Assembly (NCBI GenBank): GCA_016858145.1
Contig: JAEHOE010000076.1
Coordinates: forward strand, 434,001 to 498,000
Direction of reading: 5' to 3'
DNA length: 64,000 bases
From: Edaphochlamys debaryana
Lineage: Eukaryota > Chlorophyta > Chlorophyceae > Chlamydomonadales
Shown: in pieces, positions 12,256 through 24,800 of the stretch
Layout: every line of letters begins with the position of its first letter
Position numbering within the stretch: position 1 is the first letter of the stretch
Notes under the pieces: model-generated
What the model was told of the DNA's origin: nothing
The model's input: only the letters and a program-made list of their open reading frames with translations
Databases searched by the model: none
Translations under genes and position numbers: made by a program

Positions 12256-13079
12256 TGCTGCAGGATGCCCTGATTCAGGGTGGCCTTGCTGATTAGTCGG
12301 AGGCGGGGTTTGGGGGGGCAGGCTTGCAACGGAGCACAATCTTGGAGCTGTGCGTGGGGCTCCCTGCTCCAGACGCTTATGGCGCGGATAGGTGCCTTGT
12401 AGGGCCAGCGCCGCTCTCCAAATTGCGGCATCCTCTGCGGGATGGCCCGCGTATTCTACGTTGGCTGCATCCAAGAGCCCGGGGCTTTGGCCCGGCTGGG
12501 CACTGGGTCTTCCTTTCAATATTAAAAGCAGGAGCTTGGTCCTGCTCACTTGGGACAGGGTCCGGATGAAGATTTCAAATCCAGTCTATTGTATCGCGCG
12601 GTAATTGTGCGCGCCTAGGGTTAAGCAACTCTCCTCTCTTAACTGTTGGCCCACGTACAGGGTGTCTCCCCTTTCGCTTGAGGTTGAGCTTACGGGCGGC
12701 GCAAGGCGAGCGGCGAGCGATTACCGCTGCGACTCCCTAGGGATTGAGCCCCGGGAGGGGTTGGGGAGTGGCGGCTAGCGGTCGGTGCGCGCGGCGGAGG
12801 TGGTGGGGGCGGCCCACAGCGGCGCCAGGGGCCTCGGGCGGCAAGCGAAGGCCCAGGGGGTTTGACTGACTGGTTGACTGCAAGGGACTGCACGAGACGG
12901 GTTCTGACAGGGACGTGGCCCCGCAGCTGGAGGTCATAGTAGCGTGGCCGCGTATGTTCCCTCTGGGAACCGACAGGAGCATAAGGAGCAGGCTTTGTAA
13001 CTGTGTAGAGGGGCAGTCCATCCCTCGCTCACGCTTAAGGCGGAAGGACTGCGTCGGGACGTGTCACCGGACTAGAACC

Positions 13080-13084
13080 TTACA
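13080..13084 (-). terminator. TGTAA polyadenylation signal of the three-repeat gene
   Basis: TTACA on the given strand is TGTAA on the minus strand. It lies ~130 nt downstream of the minus-strand stop at 13213. Confidence 0.5.
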
Positions 13085-13212
13085 GGTGTGAGCGTGTGAC
13101 TGAGGACCAGGGCGGACAGTCAGGGACAGCGCTTCAAGCGCTCCACTCCTGCTGCCTTCGCCCAGGCCTCAGCCTGGCGGCTGCGCACACCGCTTGCAGC
13201 CTGCAGACGCCT

Positions 13213-16200
13213 TCACGCCTGCAGCGCGCATCCAGCATCGGCCTCGCTACCCCTCACCCCGCCCGACCAGCGCCCTCCACTGGCCCCACACCCACCAACG
13301 CCAGCAGCCCCTGTCCGGTTGCAGAGCCGTCCCCCCACGGCCCCCGGCACCTCTAGGCGTCCCCGCTGCCCCCCGCGCCGCCATCCCCCTCCGCCTCCGC
13401 CCGGCCCGCCCGCGCCCGCCCGCTGCCTGCGCTTGGCCCGCTTGGCCAGCTCCCCCTCCACGAAGGCGCCCAGCCGGAACTTGGCGTGGGCCTCGCGCAT
13501 GCCCGCAGACACCTGGGGTAGGTGGGGGGATTGCGTGTGTCGGGTGCATGACGTGCGGGACCGAGTGGGTGGCGCGGCGCAGTCGGGCAGGGCGCGCAGC
13601 AGCCGCAGCCCGCGGCCCAGGCCAGGCCCGTTGCAGGCCCTGCCGCCAAAGCCTTGCCACCGAGGGGCTGCGGCCCTGCGGCCCACTCCCCACACCCCGC
13701 TGCCCCTCACCGCCGCCATGAGCTCCGGCGTCAGCGCCTGCCCCCGCTGCGCCGCCAGCCGCCGCACCGCCTCCCCCTCGTCCAGGTCGGAGCAGGACTG
13801 CAGGGGTGGGGTGGGGGAGAGGGGGGAGGGGAGAAAGGGGGGAGCTCAAGTGAAGGGTGAAGCAGGCGAGGAGGGCGTGGTTAGGGGCGGCGCGCGCAGC
13901 ATCACGGCCGGCCCCGTAATCACCGGCCTGCCGTACAGAGTGTCGGAGCGAGCCAGGCCCCGGGCCCAGCCCAGGCCCACCCACCCTCTGCAGCCTGCAG
14001 TCCCGGTCCAGGACCACCAGGTCCAGCAGGGACCAGCCCAGGCCCTCGCGCAGGTTGCGCCGCCGCAGCGTCGTCACGGGCTTGCCTAGGCGCTTGAGGT
14101 GCGTGCGCAGGCGCTGCTCCAGACCCGCCAGGCCCGCGCCGGGGCCGCCACCCGCCGCAGCGCCGCCGCCGCCGCCGCCGCCACCCCGCTTGGTGATCAC
14201 GGCCGCCCCTCGGATGCGCCCCGCCGCCGCCTGAAGGGCACTTAGGCCCCCCGGGCTGCCCGGCGCCCCCGCCGCACCGCCGCCGCCCCCGGCCGAGGAC
14301 GCGGGCGCGCGCAGCGCCAGCGCCGCAGCCGCGGGAGCCGGGGCGGGGGCTGCAGCCGCCCCGGCGGATGTGGCGGCGGGGCCGACTGGCAGCGGCGGCG
14401 CCCCTGCCCCCGCCGCCCCCGGCAGCCGCGTCTGCTTCTCCACGAAGCGGGGCAGGTCGTACTTGCCCGCCGCCGCCCGCATGCTGCTGGCCACGCGCTC
14501 CAGCAGGGCGGGGGCTAGAGGCGGGGGGGCGGCGGGGGGGGAGCCGGGGGGGGCGGCGTTGGCAGTGGCGATGAAGCGCACCGCCTCGGCCCAGTCCAGG
14601 GGGCAGTGGGGCGCCTGGGGGGGGGGGAAAGGGAAGGGGAGGAGGAGAGGGGCGCGAGGGCCCGTTGAGTGGCTCCGGCTGCCCGAGCAGGGGCCGCCTG
14701 CCTGGCCCCGCAGCGCCTCCGCACTCCGCCCCCCCTTCGAGACCTCGTGCCCATCCCCAGGCCTGCCCGCAAGCACGCCCGAACCTCTTAGCCCTGACAC
14801 CCCCCAGCTTCCCACCAGCTTCCTTAGCGCCACGCCGTACGCCGCCACGTCCAGCAGCGTCCACGGCACCCCCTCGCTGCGGCAGTAGGCCTTGAGCTTG
14901 CTGTTGCCCTGGGGGGGATGGGGGGGGGAGGGAGGGGCAGGGGGATGAGTGCCGCCAGGTCGGGGATCCGTGCTGCCGGGCCTCTGCCGCCGTGCACGCC
15001 CCCTCGCTTTGAAGGCGTCAAGATCCCCTTCGGTGCCCCCGCTCTCCAAACCCACTCCCTCCTTTTCCCCCTCCGTTCCCCCCCTCCGCTCAGCCCCCTC
15101 CCCCCCCCCCACCAGCTTGGCCAGGTGCTTCCGCAGCTTGTCCTCCAGAGCCCCGTGGCTGCGCCGCCGCCGGAACTCCACCAGCAGGCGGGGCGTGGGG
15201 GGCAGCGCGGAGCCGCCACCGGGGCCCGGCACCGCCCCCGCCCCCGCACTGCTGGGCCCCGCGCCCCCGCCCGCCGCTGCTGAGCCCGCCGGGGCACTCC
15301 GCGGCTGACCCCCAGCGCCTGAGCCCCCCGCCGCTGCCAGCTGCCGGCTCCCGCCCGGCCAGGCGCGAGGTGGCGCGGAGGCGGCGACGGAGGCGGTGGC
15401 GGCGGCGGGCCCCCGGGGCCCCGCAGCGGTGGCGGTGGCGGAGGTGGGTCCGGGCGTGGGCGGTCCCCCGCTGCTGGCGCCCGTACCCACCGTGGAGGCG
15501 GGGCCGGGGCTGCCGAGGGGGGGTGCGGGGCCGGGGCCGGGGCCGGGGCGGGCGGCTGCCAGGGGCACGCGGCGCCAGGCGCTGCGCTGAGTGGCCTCAT
15601 GGGGCGGGGGGTGGGGGTCGGAGTGGGGCCGGGGCGGGGGCGGGGGGTAGGCCTGGGTGGGCAGCTCGGGCTGCGTGAACAGCGGCGAGGGCGGGGCGGC
15701 GGGTGCCGGGGCCTGGCGCTGCGCAGGGGCCGGCCGGGGCGGCGGCGGCTGCATGGCGGACCGCCCGGCTGCCCCGGCAGAGGTGAGGCCGGGGCCGGGC
15801 GCGGACGCATCGCGGTCCGGCGGCCCCCCGGCTGCTTGTGGGGCGTGGGCAGCGCCGTAGCGGGGGGCGGGGGGTAGGGAGAAGTGCGCCGCGGGACCGG
15901 AGCCGCGGCCGGGGCCGGGGGGCGGCGGAGGGCCCGGCGGAGGGCCCGGCGGAGGTGGCGGAGGGGGAGGGGCCGAGGCGCGGGCCCCCGGTGCGCGGGG
16001 CTGCAGCAGCTGCTGCCGCAGCGCCTGGCGGTCGTAGGAGGGGCCGGAGGGGGGGGCGGGGGCCTGGGACTGCGCGGGGGGCGCACCGGAGCTGGGTGCC
16101 GCCTGCTGCCCACGGGGGGCCGCTGAGGGGCCAGCCGTGCTACCACCGGCCCCAGCCTCGGCTCCGGTGCTCCGCGGCAGTAGCCCGAACCCCGACCCCG

Positions 16201-17467
16201 CCCCCGGCCCCGCCTGGATGCCCCGGTTGATGCAGTGGGGGCCGCGGAGAGCGGGGGAGCCGCCCGCGTCCGCCCCCGGCCCCAGCCCCGCCCCCCCGCC
16301 CCCCCACACGGGCCCGGGCGGGGGTCCCTCCAGGGGCTCCCTCGGCTCGGGCTTGGGAGCCTGCCCCCAGGTCTGGGTGGAGTGGTGGCGCAGGGGGGGG
16401 CCGGGGGGAGGGCCGGGGGGCGGGGCAGGGGGGCCGATGACGATGACGGGCACTGCCGCCTGCGGCCGGGAGCCGTCGGGGCCCGCAGTGGCCCGGCGCT
16501 GCGCGGGGCGGCGCACGGGCTGTGCGGCGGAGGGGTCCTGCCCGCCCCCCGCCCCTGCCCCCCCGCCTGCCGCCGCCCCTGCCGCTGACCCCGGCGCCCC
16601 GGGGCCCTCGGCGGCTCCCTCCCAGGGCTGCGCAGGGGGGGCCATGAAGTCCAGCAGCAGGCTGGCCATGTCCACCTGGGGGTGGGGGTGGGGGTGGGGT
16701 TCAGTTAATTAGGGGTTCACGGGAGCGGCCCCTCCATTTTGGTCCGGATTCCAGAGAGGCAGGCAGGATGGGGATCTCCCCTCCATACATGAGTCTCCCC
16801 GTCCTGGCCTCCCTGCGTCCCCTCCCTTTCAGCCCCTCCACACGTCCGCAGAGCCCCACCCTCGGCCCCCCTCGCCTCATAGTATTTGGCCGCCAGCGCC
16901 GCCGAGAGCCGCCGCAGGCCCTCCTCGGGCGCGGGGGGGCCGTGCAGGGAGCCCAGGCCCCGCTCCCCCGCGATCCACTTGGCGGCTGCGGGGGCCGAGG
17001 TGGGGGGGGGTCAGGAGGGGTCAGGAAACGGGTGGTGGCTCGTGCCTTCGGATCATGGGGAGAGACGGGTACAGTACAGCCGCCGCAGCAGGGATTGGCG
17101 GAGGGGGGTAGGCACGTCCCTACCCCTGCCCCTCGTGCACAAACACACACCACGAGGCGCCTGGTTCCCCCCACCCCCCCTTCCATCGCCCCCTCCTTCC
17201 TCCCCTCCCCTCCCGGTCTTCCCGCCCGGACAGCCTACCCATTGCAAAGTCGACGGCGTTCAGCACGCGGCTCAGTGGCTGCCGCTGCTCCTGCGCCCAG
17301 CAAAACGTCCACCAGCCGAGCTCGCCCAGTGTCCATCCAATGTTTCTCTTATCCTGCTGCTTCAGGCTGCCGAGCTGCAAGCGCTCTCGCAAATGGGCTT
17401 CGAGGCGTGCGCGGGTTTGCGCATCGTCGGCCTCGGCGAAGCGCCGCTTCCGGCCAGGCTCAGTCAT
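13213..17467 (-). CDS. unknown protein with three copies of an unrecognised ~100-residue module
   Basis: Seven exons (minus): 17467-17239, 16985-16876, 16675-15113, 14908-14816, 14614-13985, 13797-13711 and 13512-13213. They join in frame to 1003 residues. The start is the ATG giving MTEPGRKRRF. I do not recognise the family. Three diverged modules lie at about residues 20-125, 611-735 and 829-930. Each has a basic helical part (LExxLRxHLxxLG, then an Arg/Lys-rich stretch), a GW-S/T-L-L-D-like motif (GWTLGELGW, PWTLLDV, GWSLLDL), an EAVRxIA-like helix and a KYxLxxFVE-like helix. Long Pro/Gly/Ala-rich disordered stretches separate them, and the C-terminal tail is basic and Gly-rich. The basic charge suggests nucleic-acid or chromatin contact, which is inference only. 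Intron 2 starts with GC rather than GT. Confidence 0.78.
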
Positions 17468-17979
17468 AGTTGTCAAGATCAAAATTTAAAGCTTGTACTA
17501 AGAGCCTCGGGCTTGCCCTCCAGAGGTCAGCCGCACGCCACGCAAAATTCAACTTGGTGACGGCACATCCTGCGCGCTGCGCGCCGACGTAGGGCTCTGA
17601 TCTGCAAGTCTAGACGTGGCTTGCTATTCTATGTGAAAACTACTGTGTGTTGCTAAGTTTGGGGGGCTGGGCGTGGCTGGGCGCGATCCGCTCCCCCCCG
17701 CGTGCCCCGGGAGCCCCCGCCGCCCCCGCCTTCCCCCGCCGGGCTGCTTATAGGTCTGCCGTTACTCCTCCTCGCCTTGGTCTACGTTGGCAGATGCAGG
17801 TAGGGTAGGTAGGCAGGAACGGTCCGGGCGATCCGCTTCCCCATGCGTGCAGACGCGTGCAGCGCCCGAGGCCCCCGCCTAGCGCCTACCCCCGCCAGCA
17901 GCATCCCCCGTCATCGCTCTGACTGCACTACACGGGCCCTGTGAGCAGAGATCACCCGCCAGTCTGCTCGTGTGTGCAG

Positions 17980-18416
17980 TTACTCCCCCTCAACAAAGCT
18001 TTCCTGAGCAACCAAGGCCATCTTGCACCAGTGGGGCGTCAGGCCATCAGCCAGCTTCTGAAACACAGGGACCCGCTCGAGCCGCAGCGCCCGCCCCAGG
18101 GGAGTGAGGTAGGGCGTCACCACCAGTCCAGCCCTGCTTTCAGAGCCTTCACCACGGACCCGAACGCCTTCCGCTGGATAGGCGTCACCCTCAGCACCAC
18201 GTTTCACCCACTGTCCCGCTTCCAGCAGCGCTCAAACACACCGTTGAGTACACCCTCCCCAGACGGGCAAACGCCCGCCCGCACCCGCTCCATCACCTGA
18301 TCTGACACCCCCCGCAGCAGCAGCCTGCTCGGGTCCTCCATAGGGGCGGTCTCGACCACCGTGCCGATCATCCTCTCCGCCTGCTCAACCCGGGCCTCAA
18401 GCGTGTCAAACTGCAA
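17980..18416 (-). pseudogene. unclassified coding-like fragments, possible gene relic
   Basis: After a good acceptor (CCTTGCAG at ~18409), a minus-strand frame runs FDTLEARVEQAERMIG... for ~65 residues. It overlaps a second frame that reads ...GLVVTPYLTPLGRAL... to a stop at 17980. The two join only through a frameshift or a ~57-nt mini-intron (18194 to ~18137). Codon choice is unlike the neighbours: GAA, GGT, AAA and CCT are frequent. Another open stretch (residues like FVSYVRHPSWKELKGLF) lies upstream at ~18610-18765. I do not recognise the family. It could be a small AT-leaning gene, a transposon relic or a decayed duplicate. Confidence 0.3.
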
Positions 18417-18554
18417 GGGGCTCAGCTGTCAGCTCCCCTCATCCGCTGTGGACCCCGCAGGGTCCAGGGAGCCTCCCGGAGGTCTGCCACACAGATCAAG
18501 CAGTGCTTACATGTGGGAAGCAGTGGCTGCGACCCCCTCCCCTCCTAGTCGCTA

Positions 18555-18694
18555 CACCTCCCTCAGCTACAGGCGGCTGCCCTATTAGTGCCATGCTGCC
18601 AGTGTAGTGCTAGATAGCCTCGTTGCTTGTGAGCTGCGCGGGGGCTATGCCCGCCTCCCTCAGCTGTAGTCGGTTGTGCTCAATTAGTGCCATG
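18555..18694 (+). repeat. imperfect ~40-bp direct duplication
   Basis: The stretch at 18555-18594 (CCTCCCTCAGCT ... ATTAGTGCCATG) recurs with substitutions at 18652-18693, about 97 bp on. It lies within the unclassified fragment region, so part of that sequence arose by local duplication. Confidence 0.6.
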
Positions 18695-18737
18695 TAGAAC
18701 ACAAACAGCCCTTTCAACTCCTTCCAACTTGGGTGCC

Positions 18738-18742
18738 TTACA
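18738..18742 (-). terminator. TGTAA polyadenylation signal of the tandem-helicase gene
   Basis: TTACA on the given strand (TGTAA on minus) is ~100 nt past the stop codon at 18845. This supports that stop as the end of the giant gene. Confidence 0.5.
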
Positions 18743-18844
18743 TAAGATACAAACTCTGAGCGTTGCATTGCAATCGCCGCCGGGCCTCGTGCCCTAACCC
18801 CCAACCACCTCTTGCCCTGGCCCTCCACCGAGCGCACCCGCCCG

Positions 18845-21800
18845 CTACCCCTGCGCCCCCCCCTCCTCCACCAGGTGCTCCCCCAGCTCCTGCCGTACGT
18901 CGTACAGGGCCTGCTGCAGCGGCAGCACCGCACTCCCCACCAGCCACGTGGCGTCCAGCTGCACGTGCCGCTGCTCCCTGGGAGGGGGGGGTAGGGTGGA
19001 GTTCGTGGGGAGGAGGGCAGGGCGAGAGGGCAGGGGTGAAAGCAGCAAGACGGAGATCAAGGGGGTCCTCCCGTCTGGGCCCTCATGTCCTCCCCCTCCC
19101 CAGCCCCCCTCCCTCCCACCTGTCCAGGTCCAGCAGTGCGGCCGCCTCCCCCAGGCGGTCGCGGCACTCGAACACCAGGTCCAGGGCCTGGGGGGTGGGG
19201 GCGGGGGGAGAGGTTGCGGGGGTCTCTATGCACGCGAGTAGCAGTGCCAGCAGCCAGCCCCCCGGTGCCGCCGTGGCAGTGGCCGTATGCTGCTTGCGTT
19301 GCCCAGCCCCCCGCACCTGCACCGCCTTGGCCCTGGCCTCCGCCTCCTCAGCCCCACCCAGGGCACTGCCGCCGCCGCCCCCCTCCGCGCGGGCCAGCAG
19401 GCTCTGCGCGGTGCGGTCCAGGGCCGCCTGCAGCGCCGCCGCCTCCACCTGAGCGCACCGTGCAGGGGTGGGGCGTGGAGATAAGCCAAGGGGGCCGCGG
19501 CGAGTGGTCAAAGGCGGTCCGTCATTAGAGGCCGCCCCTCCCGCCAGCCCGGCCTTGCATCATCCGAGCCCCAGTCACCTGCAGGGGGCAGGCCAGGTCC
19601 AGGAACTGCCCCGCGTAGCCCTGCAGCGCAGCGCTGGGCCGCGCCCCGCCCTCGAGCGCCCGCAGCGCCGCCCGGGCCTCCCTCCGCGCCCGCTGCAGGG
19701 GCGAGAGGGCGGGCAGCAGCACCTGCTGCCGAGCGCGGCTCAGCCACAGGCGCGTGGCCGTGAAGCAGCGGCGCCCCAGCTGGTTGGCCGCAGCCAGCTC
19801 CGCGCGCCGCCGGGCCGCCTCATCGTCCACCGGGCCTCCCTCGGCCCCGCCCTCGCCCTCGCCGCCGTTGCTGTCCCCAATCGTCGGCGGAGCCGTGGCG
19901 GCAGCGGCAGCGGTCTCGGTCGCGGCACTGGGGTGGAGGTGGTCGTCGTCCCCCTCCTCCCCGGCCAGGTCCTCGGCGGCGGCGGTGAGCAGCTCAGGCG
20001 GCAGCGCGAAGAAGACCACTTGGCGGGGCTTGGGCTGCGAGGAAGAGTGCAAGGAGGACCGTTCAAAAAGATGCACCCGGTCACGGGAGCAACTCCCAGC
20101 CTGCTGCGCACCTTCCTGCTGCCGGCCTTCCGCGGGGCGCCCCGCGAGGGCTCCAGGGGCGGCAGCTCCCGCCACTGCTCGATGTTGTAGCCTCTGTGCG
20201 CGGCCTGGGGCGGGTGGGCGGAAGAGTTGGGCGGTTGCTTGCTTGGCTGTTTGTTGGCGGGGTGGTTGCGTGGATGGTTGGGTGCCCCGCACGCACCTGT
20301 GACCACCGCATGGCCGGCGGCAGAGGCAGCGAGCGCCGCAGCAGCCGCACCAAGCGGTCTCTGCCCCGCACCATGGCACTCGAGAACTCCCGCCCCAGCT
20401 CCGCAGCCTCCAGCGCACCGCTCCCGCCACCCCCTCCGCTCCGCTGCGCCCGGAGGGCAATGCGCAGGCGCTCCAGCAGCAGCCGCAGCGTTGCGGGCAG
20501 CAGCGGAAGCGCGAGGGCCAGGGCTGAGGGCGCGGGCTGCAGCGGCGGTGGCGGTGCACGAAACCGGGCCGCGCCGGGGCCCACGGGCGCAGGCCGTGCG
20601 GGCGGCTGCGTGGCCATCAGCAGGCGGCGCACCACCTCGAGGGGCGGGGGCGGCGGGGGCTGCTGCGGGCGCTGCAGGTGGCGCGGCAGCGGCGGCAGCG
20701 GGCGGGTGTTGAGGGCGATGGTGAGGAGCAGCACCAGCGCGCGCCGCAGCACCGCACCCAGGGCCGCCTGCTCGGGGCGCAGCCGGCTGCCGGACTGCAG
20801 CGCCGCCACCGCCGCCGCCAGCGCCTGCGCCTGCGCCTCCCTGCGCTGCTGCGCCTGCGCCTCGTAGACCTTGAGCAGGCGCGTGTACTGGGCCACCTCC
20901 GCCTGCTGGGCCCTGAGCAGGCGCTGGTACGGCTGGGTGCCGGGGGAGGCCTGGCTGGGCTCGCCGCGGGGCGGCTCCGGCGGCGGGGCGGGTGCCGGTG
21001 GGTGCCTGGAGTCCGCGGGGCAGAGCCGCGCCGGCTCCAGCAGCAGGCGCTCCAGGAGGGCGCAGGCCTCCGCCAGCACATCGGCCAGCGCGGCCAGGGT
21101 GTGGGGGGCAACGTGGCCCGAGTGACGCACCTGGAAGGGGTGGGGTGGTGGGCACCGGTCAGAGCTGGCGAGGCGGAAGCAAGGCACAGCTGATCCGCTG
21201 CCAGCAGCCCACAAGCAACGACACGAAGGGAAACGGGTAATCGCATGTCAACGCAGGCAGGGCCCCTCCAGGCTCACCGCGCATGTGGCCAGGTCCGCCA
21301 CCCCCAGCTGCGACAGGTGGTCCTGCGCCAGGGAGGCGGGCAGCAGCAGCCCGTGCAGGCCCCCGGAGGCGACCGCAAGGGCCAGCAGGACCTGGGGCGG
21401 GAGGGGAAACCAACACAGGAGGGAAGAGGCGCATGAAGAGCATCTTCCAGATGGGGGAGGAAGCAGGGGCATTCCACCGACCCTACGACTGATACGCCAA
21501 ATGTCGGCCCCCCCACCTTGCGCTCCAGCAGGGCGATGAAGGTGAGGGGCGCCATGTGCTCCCACAGGCACCAGGCCGAGGGCCGGGGGGTGACGGAGAA
21601 GCCGCGGTGCAGGTCCAGCAGTGCCCTGGGGGGGATGAAGGAAGCCGTGGAGGCGCAGGTCAAGGAGCATGGCAGGGATGCAACGCAAGACGCGGCCAAG
21701 CAGCCCTCCGCCGGGTACTCGTCCCCGCTCCTCACTTGACGCAGGACAGGGCCATCTGCCCCACGAAGCTCCCCGGGGCCTCCAGCGCCAGCGGCACGTA

Positions 21801-24800
21801 GGTGCGCAGGGAGTCGGTGTACAGGGCGGCCTTGAGCGGCACCTGCCAGGCGGACAGCTGCTCCGCCAGCAGGCCCAGGGGCACCTCCCAGTCCACACGG
21901 CCCTCGGCCGCCATGCGCCCCATCCAGCCGGGGGGGAGCAGCGGCTGCAGGGGCAACGGAGGCAACGAAGGGGTGCAGCGGTCTGAGTGGCGAGCTTCGG
22001 GGTAGGGACAACGTTGCAGCTGGTTGAATGGAGCAGAACGGCGGCCTACGGTGGGCTACGGGGCCCACCATGAGCAGCAGCAGGCGGCCCGTCTCCTCCA
22101 GCTCCAGACGGGAGTGCGCGGGCCGCTCCCACAGCCGCTCCAGGCCCGAGTGCTGGAGCGCCATCACGGCACGGGGCCGCCGGGCCGCGGCCCCCGCCAG
22201 CAGCTCCCCCGCGTCCCGCTCCAGCCCCGCGGCCGCCGCGGACCGGGCCGCGTGCAGGCTGCCGCCGTGCGCCGCTGCGGCCAGGGGCGGAGCGGCGGTG
22301 GCGCGGAAGAGCTGCTCCAGCGCCGATAGCAGCTGGGGCGGGCAGGGCGGGGGCGGGGCGGACGGCGCCCTGCCGCCGAGGCCGGGGACGCTGCGGCCTT
22401 GCTTAGTCTGCGGGGATTGGTAGCACGGGTCAAGAGGACGCAAAACTGCAAGGGCTACACGCACGGTGGAGTTGTGGAGGCGTCAAGGGCTGCAGTATTC
22501 GCTAGCATCTGCAGGGGTCGAATTCGGTATGCGGACTGCTCCTGCCCCACCAAGAGATGGAGGCCTGATCCCTCAAATACATCCAGGACATGCATGTTGC
22601 GCCGACCATGTTTGACAACCCGTCCGGACTTACCCTGGCCAGCTCCTCCGCCGCCTGCGCCGCCGCCGCCAGGAGCTGAGCCCTCAGCTGCGTCGCATCC
22701 ACCTCCGGGGCCTCGCCGCCGCCTCGGTCCCCGGCCCTGCCGGCAGGCCGGCGCGCGTCCCGTATCTCCAGCCCCGCCCCCGCCTGCCCGTGCGCCGCGA
22801 AGGCCGCGTAGCACGGCTCCAGCGGCCCCGCCAGCGCCTGCAGCACCGCCAGCGCCTTGCCGCACCGCTCCCCCAGCTCCTTCAGCCAGTAGCCGGCAGC
22901 GGCGCCCAGGAAGGCGCCCCACCCCATCTGTGTGGCCACCCCATTGCCGCTGCCGCTGCCGCTGCCGCTGCCGCCGGCCGCGAGGCGCAGCCAGGCGGCT
23001 CCGGGCGGGCAGCTGAGCACCAGGCCCGAGCTGGCGCCGCCGCCGCCGCCCCAGGCGGCGGAGCCGACGCCGTGGCAGGCCTGCAGCGCCGCCAGCAGCC
23101 GGGCGTCGCGCGGCGGCAGCGAGGCGGTGGAGGCGCCCCCCGCTGCCTGCTGGCGGGCGAGCAGGCGCAGGAGGTCGGCCAGGAGGCGGCGGTAGGCGGC
23201 CCACAGGGGGAGCAGGTCGGCGGCCAGGGAGGTGACGGCGGCCGTGTCGGCGGCTGGCGGTGCCGCGGGCGCTGGGGGCTTGGCGGCGCCGCCCGCGGCG
23301 CTGGGCCCTGCCCGGGCCGCCTGGCGCTGCTGCTGCTGCGTCAGGGGTCGGGAGGCCTGGGCCGCCCGGGCCGCGGTCGACGTGATGTGGGCCTCCGCGC
23401 GCGCCACGGCCTCCCCGCACAGCAGGCGCAGCATGCACAGCGCGACCAGGCAGCCCTCCATGGATGCCCCCTCGGGGGAGCGCAGCCGCCGGCACCACGA
23501 CTCCCAGCGCTGCCGCGGGCCCCTGCCGCCTCCGCAACCACCACCTCCCCGGTCTTCCCCCGTGAGGCACTGCAGCAGCTCCAGCTCCAGCAAGTGCTGG
23601 GCGTAGGCCGGGGGGCCGCCAAAAAGTTCTGGCAGCGAGCCACTGCCGCCTGCCGCGATGCTGGGGTCCTGCCCCAGCAGCACCTCCGCCGCCCGTGCCA
23701 CCGCCTTGGCCGCAGCGCTGGCGGCGCCCTGCGGCGGGGGCCAGTCGCCCTTGGCGCCGCCCCACAGCACCCCGCCCCGGGCCCTCCGCAGCAGCAGCTC
23801 CGCGGCCCGTCCCCCCTCCCCCGCCCCCAGGTACAGCCCCACGGCCCGCTCAGCGCTGCCCGGGTCGCCCTTGCGCTCCAGGGTGGCGGCGGCCGCCAGG
23901 TGCCGCCCCGCCTCGATGTCCAGCTGGAGGAGCTCGTCGTACAGCCGGTACCTGCACGGGGTTGGTTGGTGTACGGCATATGATGCACGCTCTGCGTACC
24001 AACGGAGATGCACGCGCTGATGCACAACACGAGTGGGGTTAGCGGCAGGCCTCACCTCTCGAGCCACCGGCGCTGCTCCTCGCCGCCCATGAGCCGCACG
24101 AGCTTCATCATCTCCGCGCCGCCGCCCGCGCGCCCCTTCCAGTGCAGGGCGCCCAGGGACACAAGTCGCCCCCGCCGCACGCCCGCGCGCCGGCCCGCGG
24201 GGGAGCCCGGGGCGGCGGCCGCCCAGCGCCCCAGCGCCGCCACCCCCGCCTCGAACAGCCCCGCCTGCGTGCAGGCCTCCGCCGCCCGGTCCACCAGGGC
24301 GGCGGGGGCGGAGGGGTCGAGGCGGGGCAGCTCGCAGTAGCTGGGTGGGGTGGGGTGGGGGATGGCATGCAGGTTGGGGGATCAGGGACACGCCACGCCA
24401 CGACGGGCGTACTGGTACGCACTGTGGGCGCATTGCATCCACCCCGTGCCCTCCGCCCCGCCTCATCATGACCCAAGCAGCGCCCAGTATCACCCCGACT
24501 CCCGCCTCACCACCCGGCCCCGCAACACCCCCGCCTCACCACTCCGCCGCGTCGCCCCAGCGCCCCACGCGCTCGAAGCATTCGGCCGCGGCCAGCCCCT
24601 CCCCCAGGCGCCGGCGCACGTCCCCCGCCTCGCCCCAGCGCTCGGCCGCCTCAAAGCACTGCGCGGCCCGCGTGAGCTTGCCTGGGGGGAGGGGGAAAGG
24701 GTTGTGCGGCGATGGGCGGGTGCGGGGATTGACGTCCGCGGCGAGGGGCGGGGCGAGGGGCGGGGCGTGAGGCGTGGAGCCGGGCGGGGGGCGGGGCGTG

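Larger units (their letters stand above)
11249..13212. other. convergent intergenic region between the SAND gene and the three-repeat gene
   Basis: Both flanking genes end here. TGTAA at 11799-11803 (+) and TTACA at 13080-13084 (TGTAA on the minus strand) are likely polyadenylation signals for the left and right genes. A GGGGGC tetramer run lies at 12232-12255. No open frame is convincing. Confidence 0.55.
17468..18844. other. region between the three-repeat gene and the tandem-helicase gene
   Basis: This holds the promoter side of the three-repeat gene (17468 to ~17940), the 3' UTR of the helicase gene (18844 to ~18720), and between them the unclassified minus-strand coding-like fragments listed separately. 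Nothing further is recognised in 17468-17940, which is locally AT-richer just before the start codon. Confidence 0.5.
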
